Shown here in pieces: positions 51,765 through 59,277 of a stretch of 64,000 nt of DNA (the stretch's first letter is position 1; each line of letters begins with the position of its first letter). Both the position numbers and the translations under genes were made by a program. The notes below the pieces were generated by a model. The model saw only the letters and a program-made list of their open reading frames with translations, did not search any database and had not been told where the DNA came from. Origin of the DNA: Bradyrhizobium sp. B124 (lineage in GTDB: Bacteria > Pseudomonadota > Alphaproteobacteria > Rhizobiales > Xanthobacteraceae); assembly GCF_038967635.1 (NCBI RefSeq), contig NZ_CP152413.1, forward strand, positions 4,461,001 through 4,525,000, read 5' to 3'.

Positions 51765-51884
51765 GTCGTCCCGGCGAAAGCCGGGACCCATAACCACAGG
51801 GTTGAGTTGTTAGAAGGCTGCGGCCCCAGCGTCGGGCAACAATGACTTTCGGTGGTTATGGGTCCCGGCTTTCGCCGGGACGAC
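51765..51884. repeat. Perfect 33-nt inverted repeat with 54-nt spacer
   Basis: Arms at 51765-51797 and 51852-51884 are exact reverse complements; each arm itself contains the CCCGGCGAAAGCCGGG hairpin. The layout resembles a non-autonomous palindromic mobile element. The spacer holds no gene. Confidence 0.9.
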
Positions 51885-51966
51885 ATCGAGTATGTTGCGT
51901 CATCGAGAGTCATACATTCACGGTCTCTCAGGATGACGACTGTGTATGCGAAACGAGGTCATCACC

Positions 51967-52581
51967 ATGAAACTCACCTTCTCTCCCGCCTCCCCGTTCG
52001 CCCGCAAGGTGCGCATCGCGGCGATCGAGCTTGGCCTGATCGACAAGATCGAGCTGGTGCCGGCCAGCGTCGCGCCGGGCACGGCCAATGACGAATACTC
52101 CAGGATCTCGCCGCTGAAGAAGCTGCCGGTGCTGATCCTCGACCATGGCGACGTCATTTTGGATTCCTACGTCATCGTCGAATATCTCAACGAGATCGGC
52201 GGCGGCCGGCTGATCCCGGGCTACGGTCCGCGGCGCTGGCAGCTGAAGACCGATCATTCGCTGCTCAACGGCATGCTCGATTCCATGCTGCTGTGCCGCT
52301 ACGAGAAGATGGTGCGGCCGCAGGGTTCGCTGTGGCAGGCCTGGTATGACGACCACTGGAACAGGGCCTGGGCGGGCATGGCGCGGTTCGAGAACCGGCC
52401 GGACGTGCTGAACGGCGCGTCGTTCGACATCGCGCAGATCGGCCTCGTCTGCGTGCTCGGCTACGCCGATTTCCGCTTCGCCGATTGCGGCTGGCGCAAG
52501 GCCTATCCCAAGCTCGACGCGTTCTACCAGAGAATGCTGGAGCAGCCGTCGGTGAAGATCTCGGCGCCGCCGCCAGCGTAG
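51967..52581 (+). CDS. Glutathione S-transferase-family protein
   Basis: A 204-residue GST. The N-terminal thioredoxin-like domain starts KLTFSPASPFARKVRIAAIE, where Ser takes the active-site position, and includes KLPVLILDHGDVILDSYVIV with the glutathione gamma-Glu-binding pattern. The C-terminal part is helical (DFRFADCGWRKAYPKLDAFY). It conjugates or isomerises with glutathione in the cytoplasm. The ATG at 51967 is preferred to 51946. Lies between the FAH-family gene and MBL paralogue 2, all forward. Confidence 0.92.
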   Translation: MKLTFSPASPFARKVRIAAIELGLIDKIELVPASVAPGTANDEYSRISPLKKLPVLILDHGDVILDSYVIVEYLNEIGGGRLIPGYGPRRWQLKTDHSLLNGMLDSMLLCRYEKMVRPQGSLWQAWYDDHWNRAWAGMARFENRPDVLNGASFDIAQIGLVCVLGYADFRFADCGWRKAYPKLDAFYQRMLEQPSVKISAPPPA

Positions 52582-52615
52582 CAAGGCTACGCGTGGGGAG
52601 AACGACGATGCGCGA

Positions 52616-52789
52616 ATGCGTCCCCGCCTCTCGATTTTCAGCGCGAGCCTGGCGCTCGCGCTGACCCTCTCCGATCTCGACTTTGTGATGATGATGACGG
52701 CAGCCCGGTACGGCCCGCCGGAGCAAGACCTTGCGGCGATAGATATCCTCGCCAACATCAGCATTCCCGCCGTGCGCGACGCGCACTGA
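52616..52789 (+). CDS. Possible 57-residue small protein
   Basis: A short frame, MRPRLSIFSASLALALTLSD followed by a mixed tail ending VRDAH, with a hydrophobic N-terminus and G/C-rich third positions. GGGGAGA lies about 15 bases before the ATG, closer to another ATG (52608) whose frame stops after 18 codons. It fills the gap between the GST and MBL genes. Real but unnamed small protein, or coincidence. Confidence 0.4.
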   Translation: MRPRLSIFSASLALALTLSDLDFVMMMTAARYGPPEQDLAAIDILANISIPAVRDAH

Positions 52790-52808
52790 CCTCATCCAAG
52801 GAATCACC

Positions 52809-53678
52809 ATGAGCTTGAAATTTGCCGCCGGCGATCTCACCATTCATCGCATTGTCGAGGAGGAAGGGCTGTTCCTGCCCGCGCATGACATGCTGCCCGG
52901 ACTGACACCGGAGCTGCTCGCGGAGAACCGCGCCTGGATGAAAGCGGCCGGCGCACTCGATGACAGCGACACGCTGATCCTGGCGTTCCAGTCCTACATC
53001 GTGAAGACACCGCACCACACCATCCTGATCGACAGCTGCATCGGCAACGACAAGCCGCGGCCGGGGCGGCCGAGCTGGAACATGAAGACCGACGACAACT
53101 ATCTGCGTGGCCTCGCGGCGGCGGGCTTTTCGGTCGGCGACATCGACTATGTGATGTGCACGCATCTGCATGTCGACCATGTCGGCTGGAACACGCGGCT
53201 CGAGAATGGCCGCTGGGTGCCGACGTTCCCGAACGCGCGCTACGTGTTCGACAAGAGCGAGTTCGACTACTGGACCACGACCAACGCCAAGGCAGAGGTC
53301 CCGCCCTTCGTCGACAGCGTGCTGCCGGTGGTCGAAGCCAAGCGGGCCGACCTGGTCGGCAATGATTTTGCGATCGGCGATCACATGCGCGTGCTGCCGA
53401 CGCCCGGCCACACGCCGGGCCATCTCGCCTTCACCTTCGGCCGCGGCAAGGACGATGCGGTGTTCGCCGGCGATCTGATGCACTCGCCGCTCCAGACGCT
53501 TTATCCGGAGCTGTCGCCGAAGTTCGACGTCGACCCGGCGCAGGCCGCGAAAACGCGGCGCAGCTTCCTGGAGCGCTATTGCGACACCGACACGCTGTGC
53601 TGCCCCGCGCACTTCCCCTCGCCGACGGTCGGCAAGATCAGCCGGAAGGGCAACGGATTTGTGTGTGAGACGGTGTAG
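52809..53678 (+). CDS. MBL-fold metallo-hydrolase, paralogue 2
   Basis: A 289-residue metallo-beta-lactamase-fold hydrolase with MCTHLHVDHVGWNTR near residue 117, TPGHTPGHLAFTFGRG near 199, VFAGDLMHSPLQTL and a terminal CPAHFPSPTVG. The ATG follows AAGGAATCACC. It resembles the gene at 49858 in length and motifs, and together they bracket the FAH and GST genes. Members of this group cleave esters, lactones or thioesters. A CTCTCCCC-type element follows directly. Confidence 0.9.
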   Translation: MSLKFAAGDLTIHRIVEEEGLFLPAHDMLPGLTPELLAENRAWMKAAGALDDSDTLILAFQSYIVKTPHHTILIDSCIGNDKPRPGRPSWNMKTDDNYLRGLAAAGFSVGDIDYVMCTHLHVDHVGWNTRLENGRWVPTFPNARYVFDKSEFDYWTTTNAKAEVPPFVDSVLPVVEAKRADLVGNDFAIGDHMRVLPTPGHTPGHLAFTFGRGKDDAVFAGDLMHSPLQTLYPELSPKFDVDPAQAAKTRRSFLERYCDTDTLCCPAHFPSPTVGKISRKGNGFVCETV

Positions 53679-53689
53679 CTCTTTTTCTT

Positions 53690-53835
53690 CACCTCGCCCC
53701 GCCTGCGGGGAGAGGTCGGATTGCATCGCAAGATGCAATCCGGGTGAGGGGGTACAGGTCTATCGGCTATCACCGCCTAGCGGTTAGAGCCCCTCACCCC
53801 AACCCTCTCCCCGTAAAGGACGGGGAGAGGGAGCA
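53690..53835. repeat. CTCTCCCC-type palindromic element, copy 2
   Basis: Contains CCCCGCCTGCGGGGAGAGGT, GGGTGAGGGGGTACAGGTCT and CCCCTCACCCCAACCCTCTC. Shares layout and the GGGTGAGGGGGTACAGGTCT module with copy 3. Confidence 0.85.
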
Positions 53836-53851
53836 GGAAATACCTGCCCGC

Positions 53852-54394
53852 TCAATCAAACAAACTCGGCGTGTGGTTCACCACCGCGCCTTCGATCTGC
53901 AGCATCTTCAGCTTGGTCACCACGCCGCCATTGGCCGAGAAGCCGCCCGGCTTGTTGCCGGCCGCCAGCACGCGGTGGCAGGGCACTACGATCGGGCACG
54001 GGTTGCGGCCCAATGCCTGGCCGACGTCGCGCGACAGCTCGACGCCACCGAGCTGCTTGGCGATATCGCCATAGGTCACGGTCTTGCCCGGCGGAATCTT
54101 CCGCGCGATGTCGTAGACGCCGCGGTTGAACGCCGGCACGCCGTCGAGATCGAGCACGATGTCGGCGAGGTCGTTCGGCTTGCCGGCGAGCAGCTCGATC
54201 ATACCGTCGATCGCGTGCTGCACCTCGGCCGGCGGCGCCGCCTCGGTGACGTCGCCGTTGCGCTGGAAGATGCGCTTGCGGGTCTTCTCCTCGGTGCCCA
54301 TCGGCAGCTGCACACCGGTGACGCCGTGCTCGCCCCAGACAATGCCGCAGGCGCCGATCATGGTTTCGAAGATTGCAAAATGCTGGCCGGTCAT
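53852..54394 (-). CDS. ogt: Methylated-DNA-[protein]-cysteine S-methyltransferase (Ogt)
   Basis: A 180-residue suicide DNA-repair protein that removes methyl groups from O6-methylguanine. The active site PIVVPCHRVLAAGNKPGGFS carries the acceptor Cys in PCHRV near residue 143; GKTVTYGDIAKQLGG, DVGQALGRNP and GGVVTKLKMLQIEGA complete the DNA-binding core. Length matches Ogt without an Ada domain. I set the start at the ATG at 54394, with GGAG six bases upstream; in-frame ATGs at 54418 and beyond lack a ribosome site. Divergent from the alpha/beta hydrolase gene. Confidence 0.93.
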   Translation of the reverse strand: MTGQHFAIFETMIGACGIVWGEHGVTGVQLPMGTEEKTRKRIFQRNGDVTEAAPPAEVQHAIDGMIELLAGKPNDLADIVLDLDGVPAFNRGVYDIARKIPPGKTVTYGDIAKQLGGVELSRDVGQALGRNPCPIVVPCHRVLAAGNKPGGFSANGGVVTKLKMLQIEGAVVNHTPSLFD

Positions 54395-54548
54395 GGCTCG
54401 CTCCAGATGTTCCTTCATATCGTTTGCGCTCACACATTCGAGCCTGTTGCTGATCTGGAATCTAGGCTTGGAGAATGTTGCTATCCACCCGAATTCCGTG
54501 GGAACTTGGGCTAAATCAACAACATCTCCTGCCCTCCGCGAGCCCCAA

Positions 54549-55358
54549 ATGCACAGCCTCCGCGTCAACGGTTTCGACATGCCCTATCTCGATATCGGAG
54601 AGGGCCCGCCGCTGGTCTGCGTGCACGGCTCGCTGTGCGATTTCCGGATCTGGTCGGCGGTGCTCGGCCCGCTGACACGGCGGCATCGCGTGATCGCGGT
54701 CAGCCTGCGGCATTTCTTCCCGGCCCATTGGGACGGCGTTGGCGACACCTATTCGATCGCGCAACATGTCGACGACGTCATCGCCTTCATCGGGACATTC
54801 GACACCAAGCCGGTCGACCTGATGGGGCATTCCCGCGGCGGCCATATCTGCTTCCGCGTCGCACAGCGCCGGCCGGACCTGCTGCGCAAGCTGATCCTCG
54901 CCGAGCCCGGCGGCGAACTCGACGCGAGCCTTGATCCCGATTTCAAGCCGGGCCCCTCGCCGCTGGCGGCACGCTTCGCGGCGTGTGCCGCTGAGATCGC
55001 CAAGGGCGACATCGACGGCGGCTTGCAGATCTTCATGGACGCGCTCGAAGGCCCCGGCGCCTGGAAGCGGATTCCGGCGACCTCCAAGCAGCTGTTGCGC
55101 GACAACGCGACCACCCTGCTCGGCCAGACCCGCGACCAGCGCCCGCCGTTCTCGAAGGCCGACGCGGAGGCGATCAAGACGCCGACGCTGTTCATCGGCG
55201 GCGCCAACACCAAGGGCGTGCTGCCGAAGGTGCTGCACGCCCTCGCCGCCAATGTGAAGGGCGCGCGCACCGAGATGATCCCGGGCACCACGCATCCGAT
55301 GTTCGAGCAGGCCCCGCAGCGCTATTGCGAGATCGTGCTGGAGTTCTTGGCGGGCTGA
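54549..55358 (+). CDS. Alpha/beta hydrolase
   Basis: A 269-residue cytoplasmic hydrolase. The oxyanion-hole region is PPLVCVHGSLCDFRIW, the nucleophile elbow is DLMGHSRGGHICFRVAQRRP with Ser near residue 97, and the catalytic His is in MIPGTTHPMFEQAPQRYCEI near 255. No signal peptide. The ATG at 54549 opens MHSLRVNGFDMPYLDIGEGP, the usual start of this family; the much longer frame upstream is the antisense of ogt. Substrate unknown. Confidence 0.92.
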   Translation: MHSLRVNGFDMPYLDIGEGPPLVCVHGSLCDFRIWSAVLGPLTRRHRVIAVSLRHFFPAHWDGVGDTYSIAQHVDDVIAFIGTFDTKPVDLMGHSRGGHICFRVAQRRPDLLRKLILAEPGGELDASLDPDFKPGPSPLAARFAACAAEIAKGDIDGGLQIFMDALEGPGAWKRIPATSKQLLRDNATTLLGQTRDQRPPFSKADAEAIKTPTLFIGGANTKGVLPKVLHALAANVKGARTEMIPGTTHPMFEQAPQRYCEIVLEFLAG

Positions 55359-55369
55359 GGCGCCGCTAC

Positions 55370-55512
55370 ACCTCTTCATCTCGCCCCGCTTGCGGGGAGA
55401 GATCGGCGCGCGTTGCGCGCCGGGTGAGGGGGTACAGGTCTGTCCAACCACATCGCTCGCGGAGAGAGCCCCTCACCCCAACCCTCTCCCCGTAAGAACG
55501 GGGAGAGGGAGA
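55370..55512. repeat. CTCTCCCC-type palindromic element, copy 3
   Basis: Contains GCCCCGCTTGCGGGGAGAGA, GGGTGAGGGGGTACAGGTCT and CCGTAAGAACGGGGAGAGGG between convergent genes. Confidence 0.85.
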
Positions 55513-55520
55513 CCCACACC

Positions 55521-55979
55521 TCACACCTTCCAGACACCGACCGGCTGCCGCACGGCAACATTCAGCCGGTTCCAGACATTGATCGCGGCGATCCCCAGCA
55601 CCAGGGACGCGAGCTGCTGCTCGTCAAAATGCTTCGCCGCCTCGTCCCACACCGCGTCCGTCACCGGATCCTCGCGATCGCTGAGCCGGGTCACCGCTTC
55701 GGTCAGCGCCAGCGCGGCGCGTTCGGCTTCGCTGAAATACGGCGTGTCGCGCCAGGCCCCGACCGCGAACAGCCGCTCATCGGTCTCTCCCGCGCGCCTG
55801 GCAAGCTTCGGATGCATATCGACGCAGACGCTGCAGCCATTGATCTGGCTGGCGCGCAGATGCACTAGTTCGAGCAGCTTTTCCGGCAAAGCCGGTTTGG
55901 TGCTCTCGCTGAGCGCCTGCAGCGCCTTCATGGCATCGGGAACAACCATCACCGGGTGGTTCATGCGGGCTTTCATCAT
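55521..55979 (-). CDS. Carboxymuconolactone decarboxylase / AhpD-like peroxidase-family protein
   Basis: A 152-residue CMD-domain protein. LLELVHLRASQINGCSVCVD and the following MH give the CxxC-x3-H redox motif of AhpD-like proteins near residue 50; YFSEAERAALALTEAVTRLS is the second conserved helix. It is likely a hydroperoxide-reducing or alkyl-hydroperoxidase-like protein. The ATG at 55979 has AGGAG six bases upstream. It is divergent from the ECF sigma gene, the conserved context of ECF41 sigma factors, and has a candidate sigma-dependent promoter. Confidence 0.9.
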   Translation of the reverse strand: MMKARMNHPVMVVPDAMKALQALSESTKPALPEKLLELVHLRASQINGCSVCVDMHPKLARRAGETDERLFAVGAWRDTPYFSEAERAALALTEAVTRLSDREDPVTDAVWDEAAKHFDEQQLASLVLGIAAINVWNRLNVAVRQPVGVWKV

Positions 55980-56002
55980 GTCAATCTCCTGATTTGTCTT
56001 TT

Positions 56003-56030
56003 GACGAAGCCGTGCCGATCTGTTGTCACA
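56003..56030 (-). promoter_or_regulatory. Candidate ECF41-type promoter for the CMD gene
   Basis: On the minus strand TGTGACA lies 17 bases before CGTC (56003-56006), about 24 bases upstream of the CMD start. TGTGACA is the reverse complement of the -35 element used for the sigma gene, so both promoters share it. Weaker than its partner because of the altered -35 and the extra spacer base. Confidence 0.4.
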
Positions 56031-56050
56031 TCGGCCCACTTTCGTTCGTC
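56024..56050 (+). promoter_or_regulatory. Candidate ECF41-type autoregulatory promoter of the sigma gene
   Basis: TGTCACA at 56024-56030, a 16-base spacer, then CGTC at 56047-56050, 36 bases before the sigma factor ATG. This equals the consensus I know for ECF41 sigma factors (TGTCACA-N16-CGTC), so the sigma factor probably drives its own gene. Confidence 0.7.
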
Positions 56051-56086
56051 AAGGCCATGACGGAGCGGACAAAGGGAATGTGACCG

Positions 56087-56953
56087 ATGGACGAGAAAAA
56101 GTTTGTGGCCGAACAGTTCGAGGCCAACCGGCCGCGCCTGCGCGCGGTGGCCTACCGCATGCTGGGCTCGACCGCCGAAGTCGACGACGCCGTGCAGGAG
56201 GCCTGGCTGCGGCTCGGTCGTACCGATGCTGCCACGGTCGACAATCTCGGGGGTTGGCTGACCACGGTGATCGCGCGGATCTGCCTCGACATGCTGCGCT
56301 CGCGCAAATCACGCCGCGAGGAGCCGATCGGGCCGCATGTGCCGGAGCCGATCGCGGACAATCCGTCCGAGCGCGAGGCCGAGATGGCCGACTCCGTCGG
56401 CGCGGCCCTGCTCGTGGTGCTGGAGACGCTGGCGCCGGCCGAGCGGCTGGCTTTCGTGCTGCACGACATGTTCGCGGTGCCGTTCGAGGAGATCGCGCCG
56501 ATCGTCGGACGCACGCCGGCCGCCGCGCGGCAGCTGGCAAGCCGCGCCAGACGCCGCGTGCAGGGCGCGCCGCCCGCGCCGGATGCCGATCTCAGCCGGC
56601 AGCGCGGCATCGTCGAGGCTTTCCTCGCGGCGTCCCGCAACGGCGACTTCGAGGGGCTGCTTGCCGTGCTCGCGCCCGACGTCGTGGTGCGCGCCGATCA
56701 GGCCGCGCAGCGGCTCGGCTCGCTGCCGGTCACCCACGGCGCAGTTGCGGTCGCGGAAAGCTTCAAGGGGCGCGCGCAGGCCGCGAAGCCAGCGCTGGTC
56801 GATGGCGAGATCGGCGTTGCCGTCATCTTCGGTGGCGCGTTGCGTGTCGTGCTGCGGGTCACGATATCTGGCGACAAGATCGCGGCGATCGATGCCACCG
56901 CTGAGCCCGCAGAGATCGAAGCCTTCGATGTCGAAGTCCTCGATCCGAGTTGA
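56087..56953 (+). CDS. ECF sigma factor with C-terminal SnoaL-like domain (ECF41-like)
   Basis: A 288-residue sigma-70 family factor. Region 2 is RLRAVAYRMLGSTAEVDDAV near residues 15-35; region 4 is AERLAFVLHDMFAVPFEEIA with IVGRTPAAARQLASRARRRV near 125-160. From about 170 a SnoaL/NTF2-like domain (IVEAFLAASRNGDFEGLLAV) follows, which in ECF41 factors modulates activity in place of an anti-sigma factor. The DGGGK and NPDKL motifs expected in the typical ECF41 tail look altered here (RADQAAQRLGSLPVTHG, EPAEIEAFDVEVL). Divergent neighbour is a CMD protein, the standard ECF41 context, and the promoter motif upstream fits. Starts at ATG after GGGAATGTGACCG. Confidence 0.93.
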   Translation: MDEKKFVAEQFEANRPRLRAVAYRMLGSTAEVDDAVQEAWLRLGRTDAATVDNLGGWLTTVIARICLDMLRSRKSRREEPIGPHVPEPIADNPSEREAEMADSVGAALLVVLETLAPAERLAFVLHDMFAVPFEEIAPIVGRTPAAARQLASRARRRVQGAPPAPDADLSRQRGIVEAFLAASRNGDFEGLLAVLAPDVVVRADQAAQRLGSLPVTHGAVAVAESFKGRAQAAKPALVDGEIGVAVIFGGALRVVLRVTISGDKIAAIDATAEPAEIEAFDVEVLDPS

Positions 56954-57018
56954 TCGCAGCTAGAGGCGAACAGGCCGCGATGTTAGTGTCCTCCCTGCGC
57001 TATACAGGGAGGACAATC

Positions 57019-58275
57019 ATGAAACTATCCATCAAATTGCTCGCGTCGGCTGGCCTGCTTTCGCTCGCCTTTGCCTCGTCCCCCGCCTTTGCTGCCGCGG
57101 ATGAAAAGCTGCGCGCGGCCGCCGAGCAGGCCCAGCCGGCCGTGATCGAGAGCCTGCACGACATGGTGCTGATCGAGTCGGGCTCCAGCGATGTCGAAGG
57201 CCTGAAGAAGATGGCCGACTACACCGAAGCACGGCTGAAGGCGCTCGGCGCCAAAACCGAACGGCGCAAGACCACGAAGGGCGCCGGCGCCGACATGGTG
57301 ATCGGCACCTTTGAGGGCACCGGCAGCAGGAAGCTGATGCTGATCGCGCACATGGACACGGTCTATGAGCACGGCATCCTCGACACCCAGCCCTACAAGG
57401 TCGACGGCAACAGGATCTACGGGCCCGGCATCGCCGACGACAAGGGCGGCATCGCCGTCATCCTGCATTCGCTCAAGATCCTGAACGATGCGGGCTGGCG
57501 CGACTACGCCAAACTCACGGTGTCGTTCAATCCGGATGAAGAGGTCGGCTCGATCGGCTCCGGTGAGATCATCGCCGAGCTCGCCGACCAGCACGATGTG
57601 GTGCTGTCCTGCGAGCCGACAGTTGCACCGCCAGTGGCCAAGAACGAAAGCCTGCTGCTCGGCGCCAGCGGCACCGCGACCGGCACGATGGATGTGAAGG
57701 GCAAGGCCTCGCATGCCGGCGCCGCGCCGCAGCTCGGCCGCAACGCGCTGATCGAGCTCGCGCATCAATTGCTGCAGACCCAGGACGTCGCGAAATCCAT
57801 TCCGGGCACGCAGCTGAACTGGACCACCGCGAAGGCCGGCACCGTGCGCAACCAGATACCCGATCACGCCAGCGCCGGCGCCGACATCCGCCTCACCATT
57901 CCGGACGGCGTGCAAAAGCTGCAGGCGGCGCTCGACGAAAAGGTGAAGAGCAAGCTGATCCCCGACACCGAAGTGACCGTGAAGGTCGTCGCAGGCCGCC
58001 CGCCCTTCGTGGCAAACGATCGCGGCCGCGCGCTCGCCAGGCAGGGACAGGCGATCTACGCCGAACTCGACCGCACGCTGGATATCGCTGAGATGACCGG
58101 CGGCGCGACCGACGCCGGCTACGCCGCGCGCAGCGGCAAGGCCATCGTGGTCGAAAGCTTCGGCCTCGCCGGCTGGGGCTATCACGCCCGCGACGAATAC
58201 ATCGACACCAACTCGATCGTGCCGCGGCTCTATCTGATGACGCGGATCCTGATGGAGCAGGGCAAGGCGAAGTAG
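57019..58275 (+). CDS. Exported M20-family metallopeptidase (glutamate carboxypeptidase-like)
   Basis: A 418-residue zinc peptidase of the M20/M25/M40 family, resembling carboxypeptidase G2. The signal peptide is LLASAGLLSLAFASSPAFA. Metal ligands and catalytic residues appear in LMLIAHMDTVYEHG (H and D), YGPGIADDKGGIAVILH (D), FNPDEEVGSIGSGEI (catalytic Glu and ligand Glu) and, at the C-terminus, GWGYHARDEYI (H). The ATG at 57019 has GGGAGGAC upstream. Likely periplasmic release of C-terminal glutamate or hydrolysis of N-acyl amino acids. Same direction as the sigma gene, but 65 bases past its stop. Confidence 0.92.
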   Translation: MKLSIKLLASAGLLSLAFASSPAFAAADEKLRAAAEQAQPAVIESLHDMVLIESGSSDVEGLKKMADYTEARLKALGAKTERRKTTKGAGADMVIGTFEGTGSRKLMLIAHMDTVYEHGILDTQPYKVDGNRIYGPGIADDKGGIAVILHSLKILNDAGWRDYAKLTVSFNPDEEVGSIGSGEIIAELADQHDVVLSCEPTVAPPVAKNESLLLGASGTATGTMDVKGKASHAGAAPQLGRNALIELAHQLLQTQDVAKSIPGTQLNWTTAKAGTVRNQIPDHASAGADIRLTIPDGVQKLQAALDEKVKSKLIPDTEVTVKVVAGRPPFVANDRGRALARQGQAIYAELDRTLDIAEMTGGATDAGYAARSGKAIVVESFGLAGWGYHARDEYIDTNSIVPRLYLMTRILMEQGKAK

Positions 58276-58310
58276 CGCTCGGACCACGGGTTCGCTGACG
58301 ACCATGATCT

Positions 58311-58398
58311 CGTCATGCCCGGGCTTGTCCCGGGCATTCACGTCCTGGTTTGCGCATGAGGAAAGACGTGGATGGCCGGGACAAGCCCGGCCATGACG
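58311..58398. repeat. Palindromic intergenic element of the CATGCCCGGGC type
   Basis: CGTCATGCCCGGGCTTGTCC and the reverse GGACAAGCCCGGCCATGACG flank a 40-base centre, making an imperfect inverted repeat. Not related in sequence to the CTCTCCCC elements. Confidence 0.75.
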
Positions 58399-58512
58399 GA
58401 TGGGCTCGGGCAGAGCCAAGTCAGAAAAAGTGTCCACTCATCAACAGCTTAGATCGATCCCTGACTTCAACCTTGACCGTTCCCGCTAGCCGCAGTAGCT
58501 TACCTTTCGAAC

Positions 58513-58529
58513 ACGGAATTCCGTATTCC
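58513..58529. promoter_or_regulatory. Palindromic operator candidate for the GntR regulator
   Basis: ACGGAATTCCGT is a perfect 12-bp palindrome at 58513-58524, and GGAAT-TCCGT-ATTCC overlaps it to 58529. It sits 19-35 bases before the GntR ATG, the right place for autoregulation. Binding is inference. Confidence 0.45.
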
Positions 58530-58547
58530 AATTTGGATGGTCGGCAT

Positions 58548-59222
58548 ATGATCCCGTTGGACCCGCTTCCGAACCTGATCGACCAGGTCTACGGGCGATT
58601 GCTCGAAGCGATCATCGACCGCACGCTGCTGCCCGGCCAGCGCATCACCCAGAACAAGCTTGCCGATCGGCTCGGCGTCTCACGCCAGCCGATCTCGCAC
58701 GCGCTGCATTTGTTGCATCGCCAGGGCCTCGTTGCGGAGAGCGGCAGGCGCGGCTTCGAGGTGACGCAGCTCGATCCGCAGCGTATCCGCGAGCTCTATG
58801 AAGTGCGCGGCGCCATCGATGCGCTGGCGGCGCGGCTTGCCGCGACGCGTGTGAAAGAGGATTCCGCGGCACGTGCGCAGCTCGAGGCCGCGCTGGAAGC
58901 CGGGCGCGCGATCGACGACACCGCGCCGCTGGCGCGCCTGATCGCGCTCGACGTCGACTTCCACAGCGCGATCTATCGGCTGGCCGGCAATACCGCGATC
59001 GAGGAAATGATCGCGCCGCAATGGCCGCATATGCGCCGCTCGATGGCGACCGTGCTCGCCGAGCTCGATTACCGCGACAGCGCCTGGACCGAGCACGAGA
59101 CCATCGCCGCACACATTTTCTCCGGCAACGCCGCCGCCGCTGAGGCCGCCGCGTTGGCCCATGCGCAGACGGCCGGGCGGATGACCGAAGAGAAGCTGAG
59201 GGCTATCGACGTGGCGGCGTGA
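58548..59222 (+). CDS. GntR-family transcriptional regulator with FCD domain
   Basis: A 224-residue regulator of the FadR subfamily. Winged helix at about residues 10-75: VYGRLLEAIIDRTLLPGQRI, ADRLGVSRQPISHALHLLHR, GLVAESGRRGFEVTQLD. The FCD effector domain follows, with metal/ligand residues in RELYEVRGAIDALAARLAAT, DVDFHSAIYRLAGN and HETIAAHIFSGNAAAAE. The ATG at 58548 fits the family start. It is followed in the same direction by a phytanoyl-CoA dioxygenase gene, which it may control. A palindrome lies in its leader. Confidence 0.94.
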   Translation: MIPLDPLPNLIDQVYGRLLEAIIDRTLLPGQRITQNKLADRLGVSRQPISHALHLLHRQGLVAESGRRGFEVTQLDPQRIRELYEVRGAIDALAARLAATRVKEDSAARAQLEAALEAGRAIDDTAPLARLIALDVDFHSAIYRLAGNTAIEEMIAPQWPHMRRSMATVLAELDYRDSAWTEHETIAAHIFSGNAAAAEAAALAHAQTAGRMTEEKLRAIDVAA

Positions 59223-59277
59223 ACACGACCGTCACGGCACCAAGAACGAAAACCAAAAATCAAAGGAGGAAAGCACC

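Noticed and set aside
54126..54548. N-terminal extension of the alpha/beta hydrolase
   Set aside because: It is antisense to ogt and has no fold; the family start is at 54549.
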